Of a stretch of DNA of 64,000 nucleotides, positions 24,424 through 33,973 are shown piece after piece. Numbering within the stretch: the first letter of the stretch is position 1; each line of letters begins with the position of its first letter. A model generated the notes under the pieces. It saw only the letters and a list, made by a program, of their open reading frames with translations. It was not told the origin of the DNA and ran no database searches. Where the stretch lies: contig NZ_CP108131.1 in assembly GCF_036203305.1 (NCBI RefSeq), positions 1,674,001 through 1,738,000 of the forward strand, given 5' to 3'. The DNA is from Streptomyces sp. NBC_00190 (GTDB lineage: Bacteria; Actinomycetota; Actinomycetes; Streptomycetales; Streptomycetaceae). Position numbers and translations under genes: made by a program.

Positions 24424-25950
24424 TCAACTGGTGGAGGAACTGCTGGAGGGGCTGGTCGGGGAACTGGTCGATGTGGGTGTTTCGGCAGGTGAGGCGCAGG
24501 ACTGGGCGCTCCCGGCGAACGGCAGCCGCACGACCATCCGGGTCTCGCCCGGGCGCGAGCGGGCCGTGATCGACCCGTGGTGCCGCTGGGTCACGATGCG
24601 GTAGCTGAGGTGCAGCCCCAGGCCCGTGCCCTTGCCCACGTCCTTGGTCGTGTAGAAGGGTTCGAAGATCCGCGGCAGGGATTCCTCCGGGATTCCGCGG
24701 CCCGTGTCGGTGATCTCCACGACCATGCAGACGCCTTCGGCGCGGGCGCGCAACGTGAGCACGCCGGCCCCTTCCATGGCCTCGGCGGCGTTGTCGACCA
24801 GGTTGGTCCACACCTGGTTCAACTCGCTCGGATAGCCCGTCAGTTCGGGCAGGTCCGGCTCGTACGCGCGCACGATGCTGATCCCGGCGAGCTTGGCACG
24901 CAGCACGACCAGCGTGTTCTCCAGACCGTCGGTCACCGGGAAGCGCTGTTCGGGCGCGCGGTCGAGATTGGCGTAATCCCGGGTGGCGGAGACGAGTTGG
25001 GAGATGCGCGGGCCGGCCGCCCGTAGTTCCGCGGCGAGCGAGCGGATCTCCAGCAGCGCCGCCAGGTGGTCCAGGGCGACGGCGAGGGCGGGCTCGCCGA
25101 CGCCCTCCAGCCGCTCCAGCAGCCAGCCCAGCTCCAGCCCGAGGTCCGCCACTCCCGAGCCGAGCAGGCCGGACCGTTCGGTGCCCGCCTCCTCCGCCCA
25201 GTCGGCGATCTCCTCCTCGGCGTCGGCCTGGGCGAGCGGGTCGGTGATGTCCGGCGGCGGCAGCTTGTCCAGTTCCTCCGCGAGCCGGTCGAAGACGGAG
25301 CGCTCCGCGCCGCTGGCGGCCGCGCCCCAGGCCTGGGCGGTGCGGGTGAGCCGGTCGAGGGCGGGAGCCAGCTCCTGCGCGGCCCGGGCCACGGCGGCCG
25401 CCGGGTTGTTCAGCTCGTGGGCCAGGCCCGCGGCGAGGGTGCCGAGCGCCTCCACGGTGGCCCGCTTGCGGGCCTGCACCTCGGAGGACTTGATCCGCCA
25501 GGCCAGTACGGGGATCAGTACGGCGGCCACCCCGTGGCAGCGGGTCAGCATCTCGAAGAAGACCGGCTTCGCGTAGGCCACGACGGTGGTCGACGGCCCG
25601 CTCGCCGCCGCGGTGGCCACGTAGGAGCCCTCGGTCAGCAGCGGCAGTTCGCCGGTGAACCGGTGGGCGGCCGACGGTTTGCCGTCGTGGTCCTCGGCGG
25701 AGGCGCTCTCCTCCTCGGTGGAGTGCCGGGTGAGCACCTCCTCCCGGCCGTCGACGACCTTGGTGACGACCAGCCCGCCCGAGAGCAGGACGTGGAAGCC
25801 GGTCGCCTCCTCGCCGTCCCGGAAGAGCACCTCGCCGTCGGCGAGCACCCGGGGCTCGGAGACCGAGACCAGCCAGTCCAGCTGGTCCTCGGTGATACCG
25901 GCGAAGATCTCCAGCCCGCGCAGCGCGGACCTCAGTTCCAGGGCGTTCAC
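24424..25950 (-). CDS. Sensor histidine kinase with N-terminal cyclic-nucleotide-binding-like domain
   Basis: A 508-residue soluble kinase. Residues 8-135 resemble a cNMP-binding domain (FAGITEDQLDWLVS, ADGEVLFRDGEEATGFHVLLSGGL). The DHp helix has H178 in LAAGLAHELNNPAAAV and the HATPase domain has NLVDNAAEAM, ITDTGRGIPE and KGTGLGLHLS. The tail ends in a Ser/Thr/Pro-rich stretch. GTG at 25948-25950 overlaps the MFS stop in GTGA. No response regulator is encoded in the operon. The receiver-flavoprotein across the divergent promoter (48211-49923) is a possible partner, by inference only. Confidence 0.85.
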   Translation of the reverse strand: MNALELRSALRGLEIFAGITEDQLDWLVSVSEPRVLADGEVLFRDGEEATGFHVLLSGGLVVTKVVDGREEVLTRHSTEEESASAEDHDGKPSAAHRFTGELPLLTEGSYVATAAASGPSTTVVAYAKPVFFEMLTRCHGVAAVLIPVLAWRIKSSEVQARKRATVEALGTLAAGLAHELNNPAAAVARAAQELAPALDRLTRTAQAWGAAASGAERSVFDRLAEELDKLPPPDITDPLAQADAEEEIADWAEEAGTERSGLLGSGVADLGLELGWLLERLEGVGEPALAVALDHLAALLEIRSLAAELRAAGPRISQLVSATRDYANLDRAPEQRFPVTDGLENTLVVLRAKLAGISIVRAYEPDLPELTGYPSELNQVWTNLVDNAAEAMEGAGVLTLRARAEGVCMVVEITDTGRGIPEESLPRIFEPFYTTKDVGKGTGLGLHLSYRIVTQRHHGSITARSRPGETRMVVRLPFAGSAQSCASPAETPTSTSSPTSPSSSSSTS

Positions 25951-27203
25951 GCGGGACTCCCCTCGGCCCGGGTGCGGGCGGCGAGCCGCAGGGTGACCAG
26001 CAGGGCCAGCGCGCACACCCCGGCGACGGCGGCCATGAAGCCGACCGAGGTGCGGTGCAGCCCGTGGATGTTGGTGAGCATCCCGGCGAGGACCGCCGGC
26101 ACGCTCATCGCGAGGTACGCGAAGACGTATACGGCAGCGGTCAGTTCGCCGCGGTGCGCGGGGTCCGCGAGCGCGCTCAGCGCCCGGAAGGAGCCGAGGA
26201 AGGCGGCGCCCCAGCCGCTGCCGAGGACCGCCGTGGCCACCAGGAACACGGCGGCCGAGCCGAGACCCAGCGCGAGCAGGACCAGGGCGAGCCCGGCGAG
26301 CAGTCCGCACAGCCCGAGCACGGCCGTGTGCAGGGCCTCGGTGCGGCCCAGCATCAACTGGGCCGCGGTGGCGGCGCCCGCGAGGAGTGCGACCGTGGCG
26401 CCGCCGACGAGGTAGTTGGTCGACTCCAGGAGCGAGAGGGCCAGGTGCGGGCCCAGCGAGAGGTAGAAGCCGCCCACGGACCAGACGGCGACGATGGTCA
26501 GGACGAGGACGGCGAACCGGCCGCGGGCGCCGGCCGGCACGTGAATCCGGTGCGGGACCACCCGGAAGCGGCCACCCGCCCCCGGTGCGCTCTCGCGCAT
26601 CCGGACCACGCCGACCAAGGTCACGGCGAAGGCCCCGACCAGCAGCAGGTAGCTCAGTACGGTCGGCGCGGGCGCGTACTGGACGAGGAGGCCGGCCCCG
26701 ATCCCGCCGAGCCCGATCCCCACGGTCGGCCCGGCGCTGTTGACCTGGGCGCCGAGCGCGGGCCGGGACACGGGGCTGAGTTCCAGCAGGGCGGCGCCCA
26801 TCGCCCCGGTGGCCAGGCCCACGGCGAGCCCCTGCACGGCGCGGGCGGCGAGCAGCAGCCCGAGCCCCTGGGCCGAGGCGAACAGGCCCATCGAGACGAT
26901 CGCGAGGAGCAGGCCGGCGGCCAGCACCGGGCGCCTGCCGAGGGTGTCGGACAGCGACCCGAACAGCAGGAGCCCGGCGAGCACGGTGACCGCGTACAGC
27001 GCGAACACCACCGTGATCATGCCGGAGGACAGGTCCCACTTCTCCTGGTAGAGCACGTAGAGGGCGGAGGGCACGGAGGAGGAGAGCATCAGCAGGACGA
27101 GGACCGCGCCCACCACCCAGAAGCCGGAACCTCTGGGCGCACTGGCCGCTGGTGCGGCTGGGTGCACGCTGACTCCCGTGGTCGTTTTCGACATGTCGGC
27201 CAC
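25947..27203 (-). CDS. MFS transporter
   Basis: A 418-residue, roughly 12-helix transporter. The MFS loop 2-3 motif is visible as FGSLSDTLGRRPVLAAGL, and QGLAVGLATGAMGAAL lies near helix 4. It resembles drug/small-molecule exporters, but the substrate is unknown. GTG at 27201-27203 follows GGGGGAG; an ATG at 27192-27194 is an alternative. Its stop overlaps the kinase start, and it lies 51 bases after the molybdenum hydroxylase FAD subunit gene. Confidence 0.82.
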   Translation of the reverse strand: MADMSKTTTGVSVHPAAPAASAPRGSGFWVVGAVLVLLMLSSSVPSALYVLYQEKWDLSSGMITVVFALYAVTVLAGLLLFGSLSDTLGRRPVLAAGLLLAIVSMGLFASAQGLGLLLAARAVQGLAVGLATGAMGAALLELSPVSRPALGAQVNSAGPTVGIGLGGIGAGLLVQYAPAPTVLSYLLLVGAFAVTLVGVVRMRESAPGAGGRFRVVPHRIHVPAGARGRFAVLVLTIVAVWSVGGFYLSLGPHLALSLLESTNYLVGGATVALLAGAATAAQLMLGRTEALHTAVLGLCGLLAGLALVLLALGLGSAAVFLVATAVLGSGWGAAFLGSFRALSALADPAHRGELTAAVYVFAYLAMSVPAVLAGMLTNIHGLHRTSVGFMAAVAGVCALALLVTLRLAARTRAEGSPA

Positions 27204-27254
27204 TGCTTGCTCAACTCCCCCGTGATGGACCCCGCGTGGGACCCGTGATGACGG

Positions 27255-28082
27255 TCAGGCGAGGGCCTGGGCCCTCGCCAGCGCGCGGGCCGTGAGCACC
27301 CCCGCGAGGTGGCCGAGGTATTCGGCCGAGGTGCCGCGCCCGGGGACGAAGAGCTCCCGGGGCTCGGCGCGGAACGCCGCGAGTACGGCGTCCGTGGTGT
27401 ACGGGCCCCCGCGCAGCCGGTCCTCGACCGCGCGCAGCCGCAGCGGGCGGGCGGTGGCTCCGGTGACGGCGATGCGCGGTCCGTCGGGGGTGATCCGTAC
27501 GGCGGTGGCGCACACCGGGTAGCGGGTGGCCCGGTCGGCGGTCTTCTCGAAGGCGGCGGCCCGTCCCGCGGCGGGCACCAGCAGGGCGGTGACGACCGTG
27601 CCGGCGGGTGCGCCGGCGGCCGCGAACTCCTCGGCGGGTACGGTCGACCGCCCGCCGGGACCGGCGAGTTCGACCTCGCCGTCGGCGGCGATGGCGGCGA
27701 CCGGCAGGTCGGTGGCCCGGCCGCCGGCGGCGAGGTTGCCGCCGACGGTACCGAGGTTGCGGACCTGGGGGTCGCCGTTGGCGCGGGCCGCGGCGGCCAG
27801 TTCCGGTGCCCCGGCGAGCACCAGCGGGTCGGCGGAAAGCTCGGCGAGCGTGGTGAGGGATCCGATCCGCAGCCGCGGTCCGTCGGGGGTGCGCGTGATG
27901 CCCCGCAGCTCCTCCAGCCGCCGGATGTCGACGAGCAGCCCGGCCTGGTCGGCGCCGGCACGCAGGTCGGGCAGCAGGCTCTGGCCTCCTGCCAGTACCC
28001 GGGCGCCGCGCGTCCCGGACAGCAGGGTGAGCGCCTCGTCGAGGCCCGCGGGCCGGACGTAGTCGAATTCGGTGAGGATCAC
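27255..28082 (-). CDS. Molybdenum hydroxylase FAD subunit (CoxM/XdhB type)
   Basis: A 275-residue FAD-binding subunit of the CO dehydrogenase/xanthine dehydrogenase family. It has VLAGGQSLLPDL and NLGTVGGNLAAGGRATDLP, the two FAD-contact motifs of the vanillyl-alcohol-oxidase fold, and a C-terminal CODH_C-like end. The GTG at 28080-28082 overlaps the large-subunit stop in GTGA, so the genes are coupled. It passes electrons from the Fe-S subunit to a cytoplasmic acceptor. The substrate of the complex cannot be assigned. Confidence 0.9.
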   Translation of the reverse strand: MILTEFDYVRPAGLDEALTLLSGTRGARVLAGGQSLLPDLRAGADQAGLLVDIRRLEELRGITRTPDGPRLRIGSLTTLAELSADPLVLAGAPELAAAARANGDPQVRNLGTVGGNLAAGGRATDLPVAAIAADGEVELAGPGGRSTVPAEEFAAAGAPAGTVVTALLVPAAGRAAAFEKTADRATRYPVCATAVRITPDGPRIAVTGATARPLRLRAVEDRLRGGPYTTDAVLAAFRAEPRELFVPGRGTSAEYLGHLAGVLTARALARAQALA

Positions 28083-30484
28083 TGGGCTTCCCCTCTCAGG
28101 CGGCGCCAGACCTTCTCGGGGGTGAGCGGCATGTCGATGTGCGTGACGCCCAGGTCGGAGAGGGCGTCGACGACGGCGTTGACGACGGCCGCGGCGGGCG
28201 GGACGGTGGCGATCTCGCCGGCGCCCTTGGCGCCGAGCGGGTTGTGCGGGCTGGGCGTGCACGTCTTGTCGAGGGAGAAGAACGGCGCGTCGGTGGCGCG
28301 CGGCAGGGCGTAGTGGTTCAGGTCGGCGCTGACGAGCAGCCCGTTCTCGTCGTACTCGGCGGCCTCCATGAGGGCCTGGCCGAGCCCGTGGACGATGCTG
28401 CCCTCGATCTGGCCGAGGACCACCTTCGGGTTGCCGATGTTCCCGGCGTCGTCGACCGCGGTGTAGGCGACGACCTCGGTCTCGCCCGTCAGCTCGTCCA
28501 CCTCGACGACCGCGACGTGGGTCCCGAAGGGGTAGTTGAAGTCCGGCGGGTCGAAGTGGGTGGTCTCGTCGAGCGCGGGCTCGATCTCCGGGGGCAGACC
28601 CCAGCCGTACCACATGGCCATCGCCAGCTCGGCGAAGGTCTTGGTGTTCTCCGCGTTGCCCTCCTCGAAGACCTTGCCGCCCTCGTAGACGACCTTGTCC
28701 TCGGGGATGCCCAGGAAGACCGCGCCGGCCTTGACCAGCTTGGCCTTGATCTTCCGGGCGGTGAGGGCGACGGCGGGCGCGGCCATGCTGTAGGAGCGCG
28801 AGCCGTAGGTGCCCTGTCCGTACGGGGCCTTCAGCGTGTCCCCCTCGTACACCTGGACCTGGGCCGGGTCGATGCCGAGCTCGTCGGCGGCGACCTGCGC
28901 GAAGACGGTGCCGTGGCTCTGGCCGGTGGAGGCGGAACCGACGGTGACGGTGACCTCGCCGGTCGGGTGGACGCGGACGTTCGCGCTCTCCCAGGTGCCG
29001 CCGAGCATGCCCTCCTTGGACATCCGGGTGGAGGGGCCGACCCCGCAGATCGCGACGTACGTGGCGATGCCGACGCCCAGGCGCTTGCCGCGGGTGCGGG
29101 CCTCCGCCTTGCGTGCGGGCATGTCGGCGTAGCCCGACAGCTCGATGGCCCGGTCGAAGTTCAGCTGGTAGTTCCCGGAGTCGTAGGTCCAGCCGAGGCC
29201 GTTGTCGTACGGGAACTTCTCCGTCGGCACCAGGTTCTTGCGCCGCACCACCGCCGGGTCCATGCCGATCTCGGAGGCGTACCGGTCGACCAGGCGTTCC
29301 ATGAGGAAGGCGGCCTCGGCGCGCCCGCTGCCGCGCTGGGCGCCGAGCGAGACGGTGTTGGTGAAGGCGGCGTAGACCTCGCAGAAGGCGGCGTCGATGT
29401 CGTACATCCCGCTGATGGAGCGGCCCATCAGGGCGGTGGCGACGCCGGGGCCGATCGTCGAGGGGTACGCGCCGAGGTTGGCGTAGCTCGTGCAGCGCAC
29501 GGCGGTGATGCGGCCGTCGCGGGTGCCGGCGAGGACGACGTGCTGGCGGTGGTCGCGGCCCTGCACGGTGGAGTTCATCAGCCCGGTACGGGTGTCCACC
29601 CACTTCACGGGCCGGCCGAGCGCCTTGGACAGCAGCAGGACCAGCGCCATGTCGGGGTACAGGTACCCCTTGGTGCCGAAGCTGCCGCCGACGGTCGGGG
29701 CGATCACCCGGAGTTTGTTGAAGGGGATGCCGAGGACCAGCGCGGAGAGCAGGAAGCGGTGGTTGTGCGGTCCCTGGGTGGAGGCGTAGAGGGTGTACTC
29801 GCCGGTGGCGGCGTTGTAGTCCCCGACCGCTCCGCGCGGCTCGATGGGGCTGTTGATGGTGCGCTGGTTCACGAGGTCGAGCTCGACGGTGACCTCGGCC
29901 TCGGCGATGGCCGCGTCGGTGCGGTCCTTGTCGCCGCAGGTCCAATACGCGTTCAGATTGCCCGGGACGGCCTCGTGCAGCTGGGGCGCGCCCTCGGCGA
30001 GCGCCTCGTCGGCCCGGGTCACCACGGGCAGCGGCTCGTACTCGACGGCGATGGCGGCCAGCGCGGCGGCGGCCTGGCGCGGGGTCTCGGCGACCACCAC
30101 GGCGATGGGGTCGCCGACGTGGCGCACGGTGTCGCCGGTGAGGACCGGGCGGGCGCCGGGAAGTCCGTAGGGGTGGGGCGGGAAGTGGCTCTCGACCCCG
30201 CCGGGTATCCAGATGCACGGCAGCGGCATGACGTCGGTGAAGTCGGCGGCGGTGGCCACCTTCAGCACGCCGGGCAGCTGCTCCGCCGCCTTCGTCTCGA
30301 TGGAGAGGATCTTCGCGTGGGCGACCGGGCTGCCCAGGATGGCCATGTGGGCCGTGCCCGGCAGGTCGATGTCCCCGACGTACGTGGCCTCGCCGCGCAG
30401 GAGCTGCGGGTCCTCGCGGCTGTCCAGCGGCTTGCCGAGGATGCCGTTCTCCTGGAGAGCGCTCTCCCCCGTCGCTGTGGTCAT
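28079..30484 (-). CDS. Molybdenum hydroxylase large (molybdopterin-binding) subunit, CoxL/aldehyde dehydrogenase type
   Basis: An 801-residue subunit. Visible marks are [22 protein letters not shown] at the start, [32 protein letters not shown] and the C-terminal GAKGAGEI containing the base-catalytic Glu. The AYRCSFR loop of true form I CO dehydrogenase is absent: the aligned loop reads AQRGSGR. It is therefore a form II-like enzyme, more probably an aldehyde, purine or other heteroaromatic hydroxylase. The ATG at 30482-30484 follows AGGAGG. Confidence 0.9.
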   Translation of the reverse strand: MTTATGESALQENGILGKPLDSREDPQLLRGEATYVGDIDLPGTAHMAILGSPVAHAKILSIETKAAEQLPGVLKVATAADFTDVMPLPCIWIPGGVESHFPPHPYGLPGARPVLTGDTVRHVGDPIAVVVAETPRQAAAALAAIAVEYEPLPVVTRADEALAEGAPQLHEAVPGNLNAYWTCGDKDRTDAAIAEAEVTVELDLVNQRTINSPIEPRGAVGDYNAATGEYTLYASTQGPHNHRFLLSALVLGIPFNKLRVIAPTVGGSFGTKGYLYPDMALVLLLSKALGRPVKWVDTRTGLMNSTVQGRDHRQHVVLAGTRDGRITAVRCTSYANLGAYPSTIGPGVATALMGRSISGMYDIDAAFCEVYAAFTNTVSLGAQRGSGRAEAAFLMERLVDRYASEIGMDPAVVRRKNLVPTEKFPYDNGLGWTYDSGNYQLNFDRAIELSGYADMPARKAEARTRGKRLGVGIATYVAICGVGPSTRMSKEGMLGGTWESANVRVHPTGEVTVTVGSASTGQSHGTVFAQVAADELGIDPAQVQVYEGDTLKAPYGQGTYGSRSYSMAAPAVALTARKIKAKLVKAGAVFLGIPEDKVVYEGGKVFEEGNAENTKTFAELAMAMWYGWGLPPEIEPALDETTHFDPPDFNYPFGTHVAVVEVDELTGETEVVAYTAVDDAGNIGNPKVVLGQIEGSIVHGLGQALMEAAEYDENGLLVSADLNHYALPRATDAPFFSLDKTCTPSPHNPLGAKGAGEIATVPPAAAVVNAVVDALSDLGVTHIDMPLTPEKVWRRLRGEAQ

Positions 30485-30489
30485 GTCCC

Positions 30490-31005
30490 TCACGCCTCCT
30501 GTCCGGCAGCGGCGGAGCCGGCGGGCGCTTCGGCGCGGGCGGCCGCGCAGGCCCTCTGCACTCCGCGGACGACGCTGTGGTAGCCGGTGCAGCGGCACAG
30601 GTTGCCGGTGAGCCACTCACGGATCTCGGGCTCGGTGGGGGCCTCGCCGCCGGCCGTGCTGTCGACCAGCTCGCCGAGGGCCATGACCATGCCGGGGGTG
30701 CAGAACCCGCACTGGGTGCCGTGCTCCTGGCGCAGTGCCTCCTGCAGCCCGGTCAGTTCGCCGCCGGCCGTGGTGACGCCCTCGATGGTGGCGACCTCGG
30801 AGCCGGCGGCCGAGGCGGTGAGGATCAGGCAGCTCTTGACCGACCTGCCGTCCAGCTGGACGACGCAGGTGCCGCACTGGCCGGTGTCGCAGCCGACTTT
30901 GGTGCCGGTCAGTCCGAGGCCGTCGCGGAGTCGTTCCACGAGCAGTTCGTTCGGCTGCGCCGAGAACTGCTCGGGTCTTCCGTTCACGTTCAGTGTGATA
31001 TCCAT
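30490..31005 (-). CDS. Molybdenum hydroxylase [2Fe-2S] subunit (CoxS type)
   Basis: A 171-residue subunit with a plant-ferredoxin-type cluster (C39, C44, C47, C59) and a second helical-domain cluster (C99, C102, C137, C139; QCGFCTPGM and LCRCTGYH), exactly the CoxS pattern. A short Ala-rich tail follows. It precedes the large-subunit gene by five bases. Its start lies inside the end of the NADP-binding oxidoreductase gene (16-base overlap). Subunit order S-L-M differs from the M-S-L order of the classical cox operon. Confidence 0.93.
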   Translation of the reverse strand: MDITLNVNGRPEQFSAQPNELLVERLRDGLGLTGTKVGCDTGQCGTCVVQLDGRSVKSCLILTASAAGSEVATIEGVTTAGGELTGLQEALRQEHGTQCGFCTPGMVMALGELVDSTAGGEAPTEPEIREWLTGNLCRCTGYHSVVRGVQRACAAARAEAPAGSAAAGQEA

Positions 31006-31604
31006 GCCAGCGCCTGCGCTTCCGTGAGCGGCCGGTTGAAGAGGGGCCCGCCGGGCTGCTGGAGAATTCCCCCGGAGTGCAGCGGGCCGGTGTCTACGGG
31101 CGCGAATCCGAGATCCGTGATGATTCCCGCGACGATTTCCTTCGCTTTCCCGTCGTCGCCCGCCGTGAAATGCGCCAGGCGCTCACCGGCAGCGGTGCCG
31201 GCGACTGCGAGAGTTTCGAAGTGCATGGTGTTGAGGGATTTCACGACCTGTGCGCCCGGATACCACTCGGCGACCAGGTCGCTGGAGCCCCGGCCGCCGA
31301 GGTCGGCGGGGGCGCCGGGGCCGCTGAACGCGTTCGTGGCGTCCACCAGCACCTTGTCCTGTACGACGTGCGGCTGCAGCAGGCCCCGCACGCTGTCGAA
31401 CGGCACCATCAGCACCAGGAGTTCGGCCTGCCCGGCGGCCTTGAGGGGGTGCGCCGCCGAGGCCGCCGGGCCCAGTTCGGCCACGAGCGGGCCGAGGGTC
31501 TGCGGGCCCCGGGCGTTGGCCAGCACGACTTCGTGGCCTGCCGCCACCAGGATCCGTGCGAGGACCGTGCCGATCCGTCCGGTGCCGATGATGCCTGTCC
31601 GCAT
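30990..31604 (-). CDS. NADP-binding oxidoreductase (F420-dependent NADP reductase-like)
   Basis: A 204-residue protein starting MRTGIIGTGRIG, a Rossmann GxGxxG typical of the NADPH:F420 oxidoreductase family. Further family-like stretches are LLVLMVPFDSV, VLVDATNAFSGPG and VVKSLNTMHFETLA. It could move hydride between NADP and F420, or may be a related dehydrogenase. The ATG at 31602-31604 follows GAGGAGCG. It lies between the aldehyde dehydrogenase and the molybdenum hydroxylase genes. Confidence 0.78.
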   Translation of the reverse strand: MRTGIIGTGRIGTVLARILVAAGHEVVLANARGPQTLGPLVAELGPAASAAHPLKAAGQAELLVLMVPFDSVRGLLQPHVVQDKVLVDATNAFSGPGAPADLGGRGSSDLVAEWYPGAQVVKSLNTMHFETLAVAGTAAGERLAHFTAGDDGKAKEIVAGIITDLGFAPVDTGPLHSGGILQQPGGPLFNRPLTEAQALAWISH

Positions 31605-31645
31605 GTGACGCTCCTCGATCTCTGGATTCCGCGCGGCCCGCGGTG

Positions 31646-33130
31646 TCAGTCCATGCCGATCCAGACCGACTTGGTCTGGGTGTAGCTCTCCAGCGACTCG
31701 GGTCCGCATTCGCGGCCGTAGCCGGAGGCCTTGTAGCCGCCGTAGGGGACGGAGGGGTCGTACTGGTTGTAGCAATTGACCCAGACCGTGCCCGCCTTGA
31801 TCTGCGAGGCGACGCGGTGGGCGCGCCGCAGGTCCTTGGTGTGGACTCCGGCGGCGAGGCCGTACGCGCTGTCGTTGGCGATGCGTACGGCGTCGTCCTC
31901 GGTGTCGAAGGGGATGATCGACAGGACCGGCCCGAAGATCTCCTCCTGGGCGATCCGCATCCCGTTGTCGACGCCGGTGAAGACGGTCGGCAGGAAGTAG
32001 AGGCCCTGGCTGGAGGCGCCCTCGGGGGTCCACCCGCTGCCGCCCGTGCGCAGGACCGCGCCTTCCTTCTCGCCGACCTCGATGTACGAGCTGACCTTGT
32101 CGAACTGGCCGCGGTGGGCCAGCGGCCCGAACAGCGTGGCGGGGTCACGGGGGTCGCCCGGCTTGAGGGCGGCGGCCCGGCGGACCAGGCGTTCGACCAT
32201 CTCGTCGTGGATGGGCCGGTGCAGGAGCAGGCGGGAGCCGGCGGTGCAGATCTCGCCCTTGTTGTAGTAGATGCCGAAGAAGGCGAGCTCCTCGGCGGCA
32301 TCGAGGTCGGCGTCGGCGAAGACGATGTTGGCGGACTTGCCGCCGAGTTCCATCGTCACCTTCTTCAGGGTGCCGGCCGCCTTGCGGATGATGGACTGGC
32401 CGACCACGGTGGAACCGGTGAAGGCGATCTTGTCGATGTCCGGGTGGTCGGTGAGGGTCTCGCCCAGTTCCACGCCGGGACCGGTGATCACGTTCAGCAC
32501 ACCGTCCGGGATCTCCGCCTCCTGGAAGAGCTCGGCGATCTTCAGGGCGGTGAGCGGGGTGGCCGGGGAGGGCTTGTGGACGACCGTGTTCCCCGCCGCC
32601 AGCGCCGGTGCGATCTTCGTCATCGACAGCAGCAGCGGGAAGTTGAACGGGGTGATGGCGCAGACCACGCCCAGCGGCTCGCGCAGGGTGTAGGCCAACT
32701 GCCCGCCGGCCGGCGCCCGCGAGGAGCCGTCGACGCGGGTCACCGCACCGGCGTAGTAGTGCATGAGCTGGGCGGCCATGGGAGCGTCGACCGTGCTGGA
32801 GAACGCGAACGGCTTGCCCATGTCCACGGTCTCCAGCAGGGCGATCTCCTCCAGGTCGCGCTCGATGAGCTCACCGACCCGGTTCAGCCTGAGCGCGCGC
32901 TCCTGGGCGGAGAGTCTGCTCCACGGACCTTCCTCGTACGCCTTGCGGGCGGCGGCGACGGCCGCGTCCGCGTCGGCGGCGGTGGCCTGGGCCACCGGCA
33001 CGATCTCCTGGCCGTCCACGGGGCTGATGTCCGGTTCGGTACGGCCGTCCTGGGCGGGAACCCATTTGCCGCCGATGAACAGTTTCCCGGGGTTGGCCAA
33101 GGGCTGGTCGCTGAGCGCGCGCTTGGTCAT
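31646..33130 (-). CDS. Aldehyde dehydrogenase (NAD(P)-dependent)
   Basis: A 494-residue ALDH with all core residues: N163 (TPFNFP), the Rossmann turn FTGSTVVG near 238, general base E261 (MELGGKS) and nucleophile C295 (GEICTAGSR), plus EEIFGPVLS near the end. It oxidises an aldehyde to a carboxylate. The neighbouring TPP-dependent decarboxylase, GMC oxidoreductase and DJ-1 proteins suggest an aldehyde made or detoxified in the same operon. The ATG at 33128-33130 follows GGAAGG. Confidence 0.93.
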   Translation of the reverse strand: MTKRALSDQPLANPGKLFIGGKWVPAQDGRTEPDISPVDGQEIVPVAQATAADADAAVAAARKAYEEGPWSRLSAQERALRLNRVGELIERDLEEIALLETVDMGKPFAFSSTVDAPMAAQLMHYYAGAVTRVDGSSRAPAGGQLAYTLREPLGVVCAITPFNFPLLLSMTKIAPALAAGNTVVHKPSPATPLTALKIAELFQEAEIPDGVLNVITGPGVELGETLTDHPDIDKIAFTGSTVVGQSIIRKAAGTLKKVTMELGGKSANIVFADADLDAAEELAFFGIYYNKGEICTAGSRLLLHRPIHDEMVERLVRRAAALKPGDPRDPATLFGPLAHRGQFDKVSSYIEVGEKEGAVLRTGGSGWTPEGASSQGLYFLPTVFTGVDNGMRIAQEEIFGPVLSIIPFDTEDDAVRIANDSAYGLAAGVHTKDLRRAHRVASQIKAGTVWVNCYNQYDPSVPYGGYKASGYGRECGPESLESYTQTKSVWIGMD

Positions 33131-33163
33131 GGCTGCCTTCCGGTGTCGGATGCGGGGGCGGTA

Positions 33164-33904
33164 CTAGCCCTTCGCGAGCTGCGATAAGAACGTCTCGGCG
33201 AGGGCCTTGGAGGAGTACGGGTTCTGACCGGTGGTCAGTTTGCGGTCCACGACGACGTGCGAGTCCCAGATCGCCTCGGCCTTCTCGTAGCGGGCGCCGA
33301 GCCGGGTGAGCTCGACCTCCAGGATCAGCGGGAGCCGGCCGGCCATGTTGGTGACGAGCTCCTCGCTGTGCGAGAAGGCCGTCATCCGGTAGCCCTCGAA
33401 GGGCCAGCGGCCTTCGCCGTCGCGCAGCGCGAGCAGCGAGGTGTGGCCGTGGCACACGGTGGCGAGCGGCTTGTCCTGGGCGATGATCCAGCGCAGGATC
33501 TGCGCGAGTTCGTCGGACTTCGGCAGGTCGCCGATCGCGCCGTGACCGCCGCTGATGTACACGCCGTCGTAGTCGGCGATGTCCTTCTCGGTCAGGGACT
33601 CCAGCGCGATGGGGGCCTTCAGCTGGGGGGTGTTCCCGATGACCCGGACGTACTCGGCGGCGTTGGCCGCGTCCTCGTCCGGCGAGCCCTGCGGCCGGAC
33701 CCACTGGAGGAACTGGGGATCGATGCTCGTCTGGTCGACGGTCGGAACCTGGCCACCGATCGTCGCGACGTCCACGGCGTGGCCCGCGGCCTTGAACAAC
33801 GTAAAGGGAACGACGAATTCCTCGGCCCAGAATCCCGAGGGGTGCTGTTCGCCGTCCAGTAGATGGAGCGTGGCCTTGGCCGTCATGACGACGAGAATCT
33901 TCAT
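33164..33904 (-). CDS. DJ-1/PfpI-superfamily protein, Hsp31/glyoxalase III-like
   Basis: A 246-residue class I glutamine-amidotransferase-like protein with E29 (SGFWAEEFVVP), a SGGHGA oxyanion loop (118-123) and the nucleophile elbow C151-H152 (ATVCHGH). This trio is the catalytic set of glutathione-independent glyoxalases of the Hsp31 group, which turn methylglyoxal into lactate. The ATG at 33902-33904 follows AAGGAGA. It is one of three DJ-1-type genes in the operon, each of a different subgroup. Confidence 0.85.
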   Translation of the reverse strand: MKILVVMTAKATLHLLDGEQHPSGFWAEEFVVPFTLFKAAGHAVDVATIGGQVPTVDQTSIDPQFLQWVRPQGSPDEDAANAAEYVRVIGNTPQLKAPIALESLTEKDIADYDGVYISGGHGAIGDLPKSDELAQILRWIIAQDKPLATVCHGHTSLLALRDGEGRWPFEGYRMTAFSHSEELVTNMAGRLPLILEVELTRLGARYEKAEAIWDSHVVVDRKLTTGQNPYSSKALAETFLSQLAKG

Positions 33905-33973
33905 GATTCTCTCCTTGTTCTGGATTCGCTGCCGATTCAACACGGCGCCCGCAGGGGGCGTAAGGGGACGGCG

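Noticed and set aside
24424..27039. 871-codon kinase extending into the MFS gene
   Set aside because: The upstream part is out of frame with the MFS gene and Arg-rich; the GTG at 25950 overlaps the MFS stop as expected.
27255..30620. Single 1121-codon frame covering CoxL and CoxM
   Set aside because: Only its last 275 codons match a protein family (CoxM); the rest is an out-of-frame shadow of CoxL.
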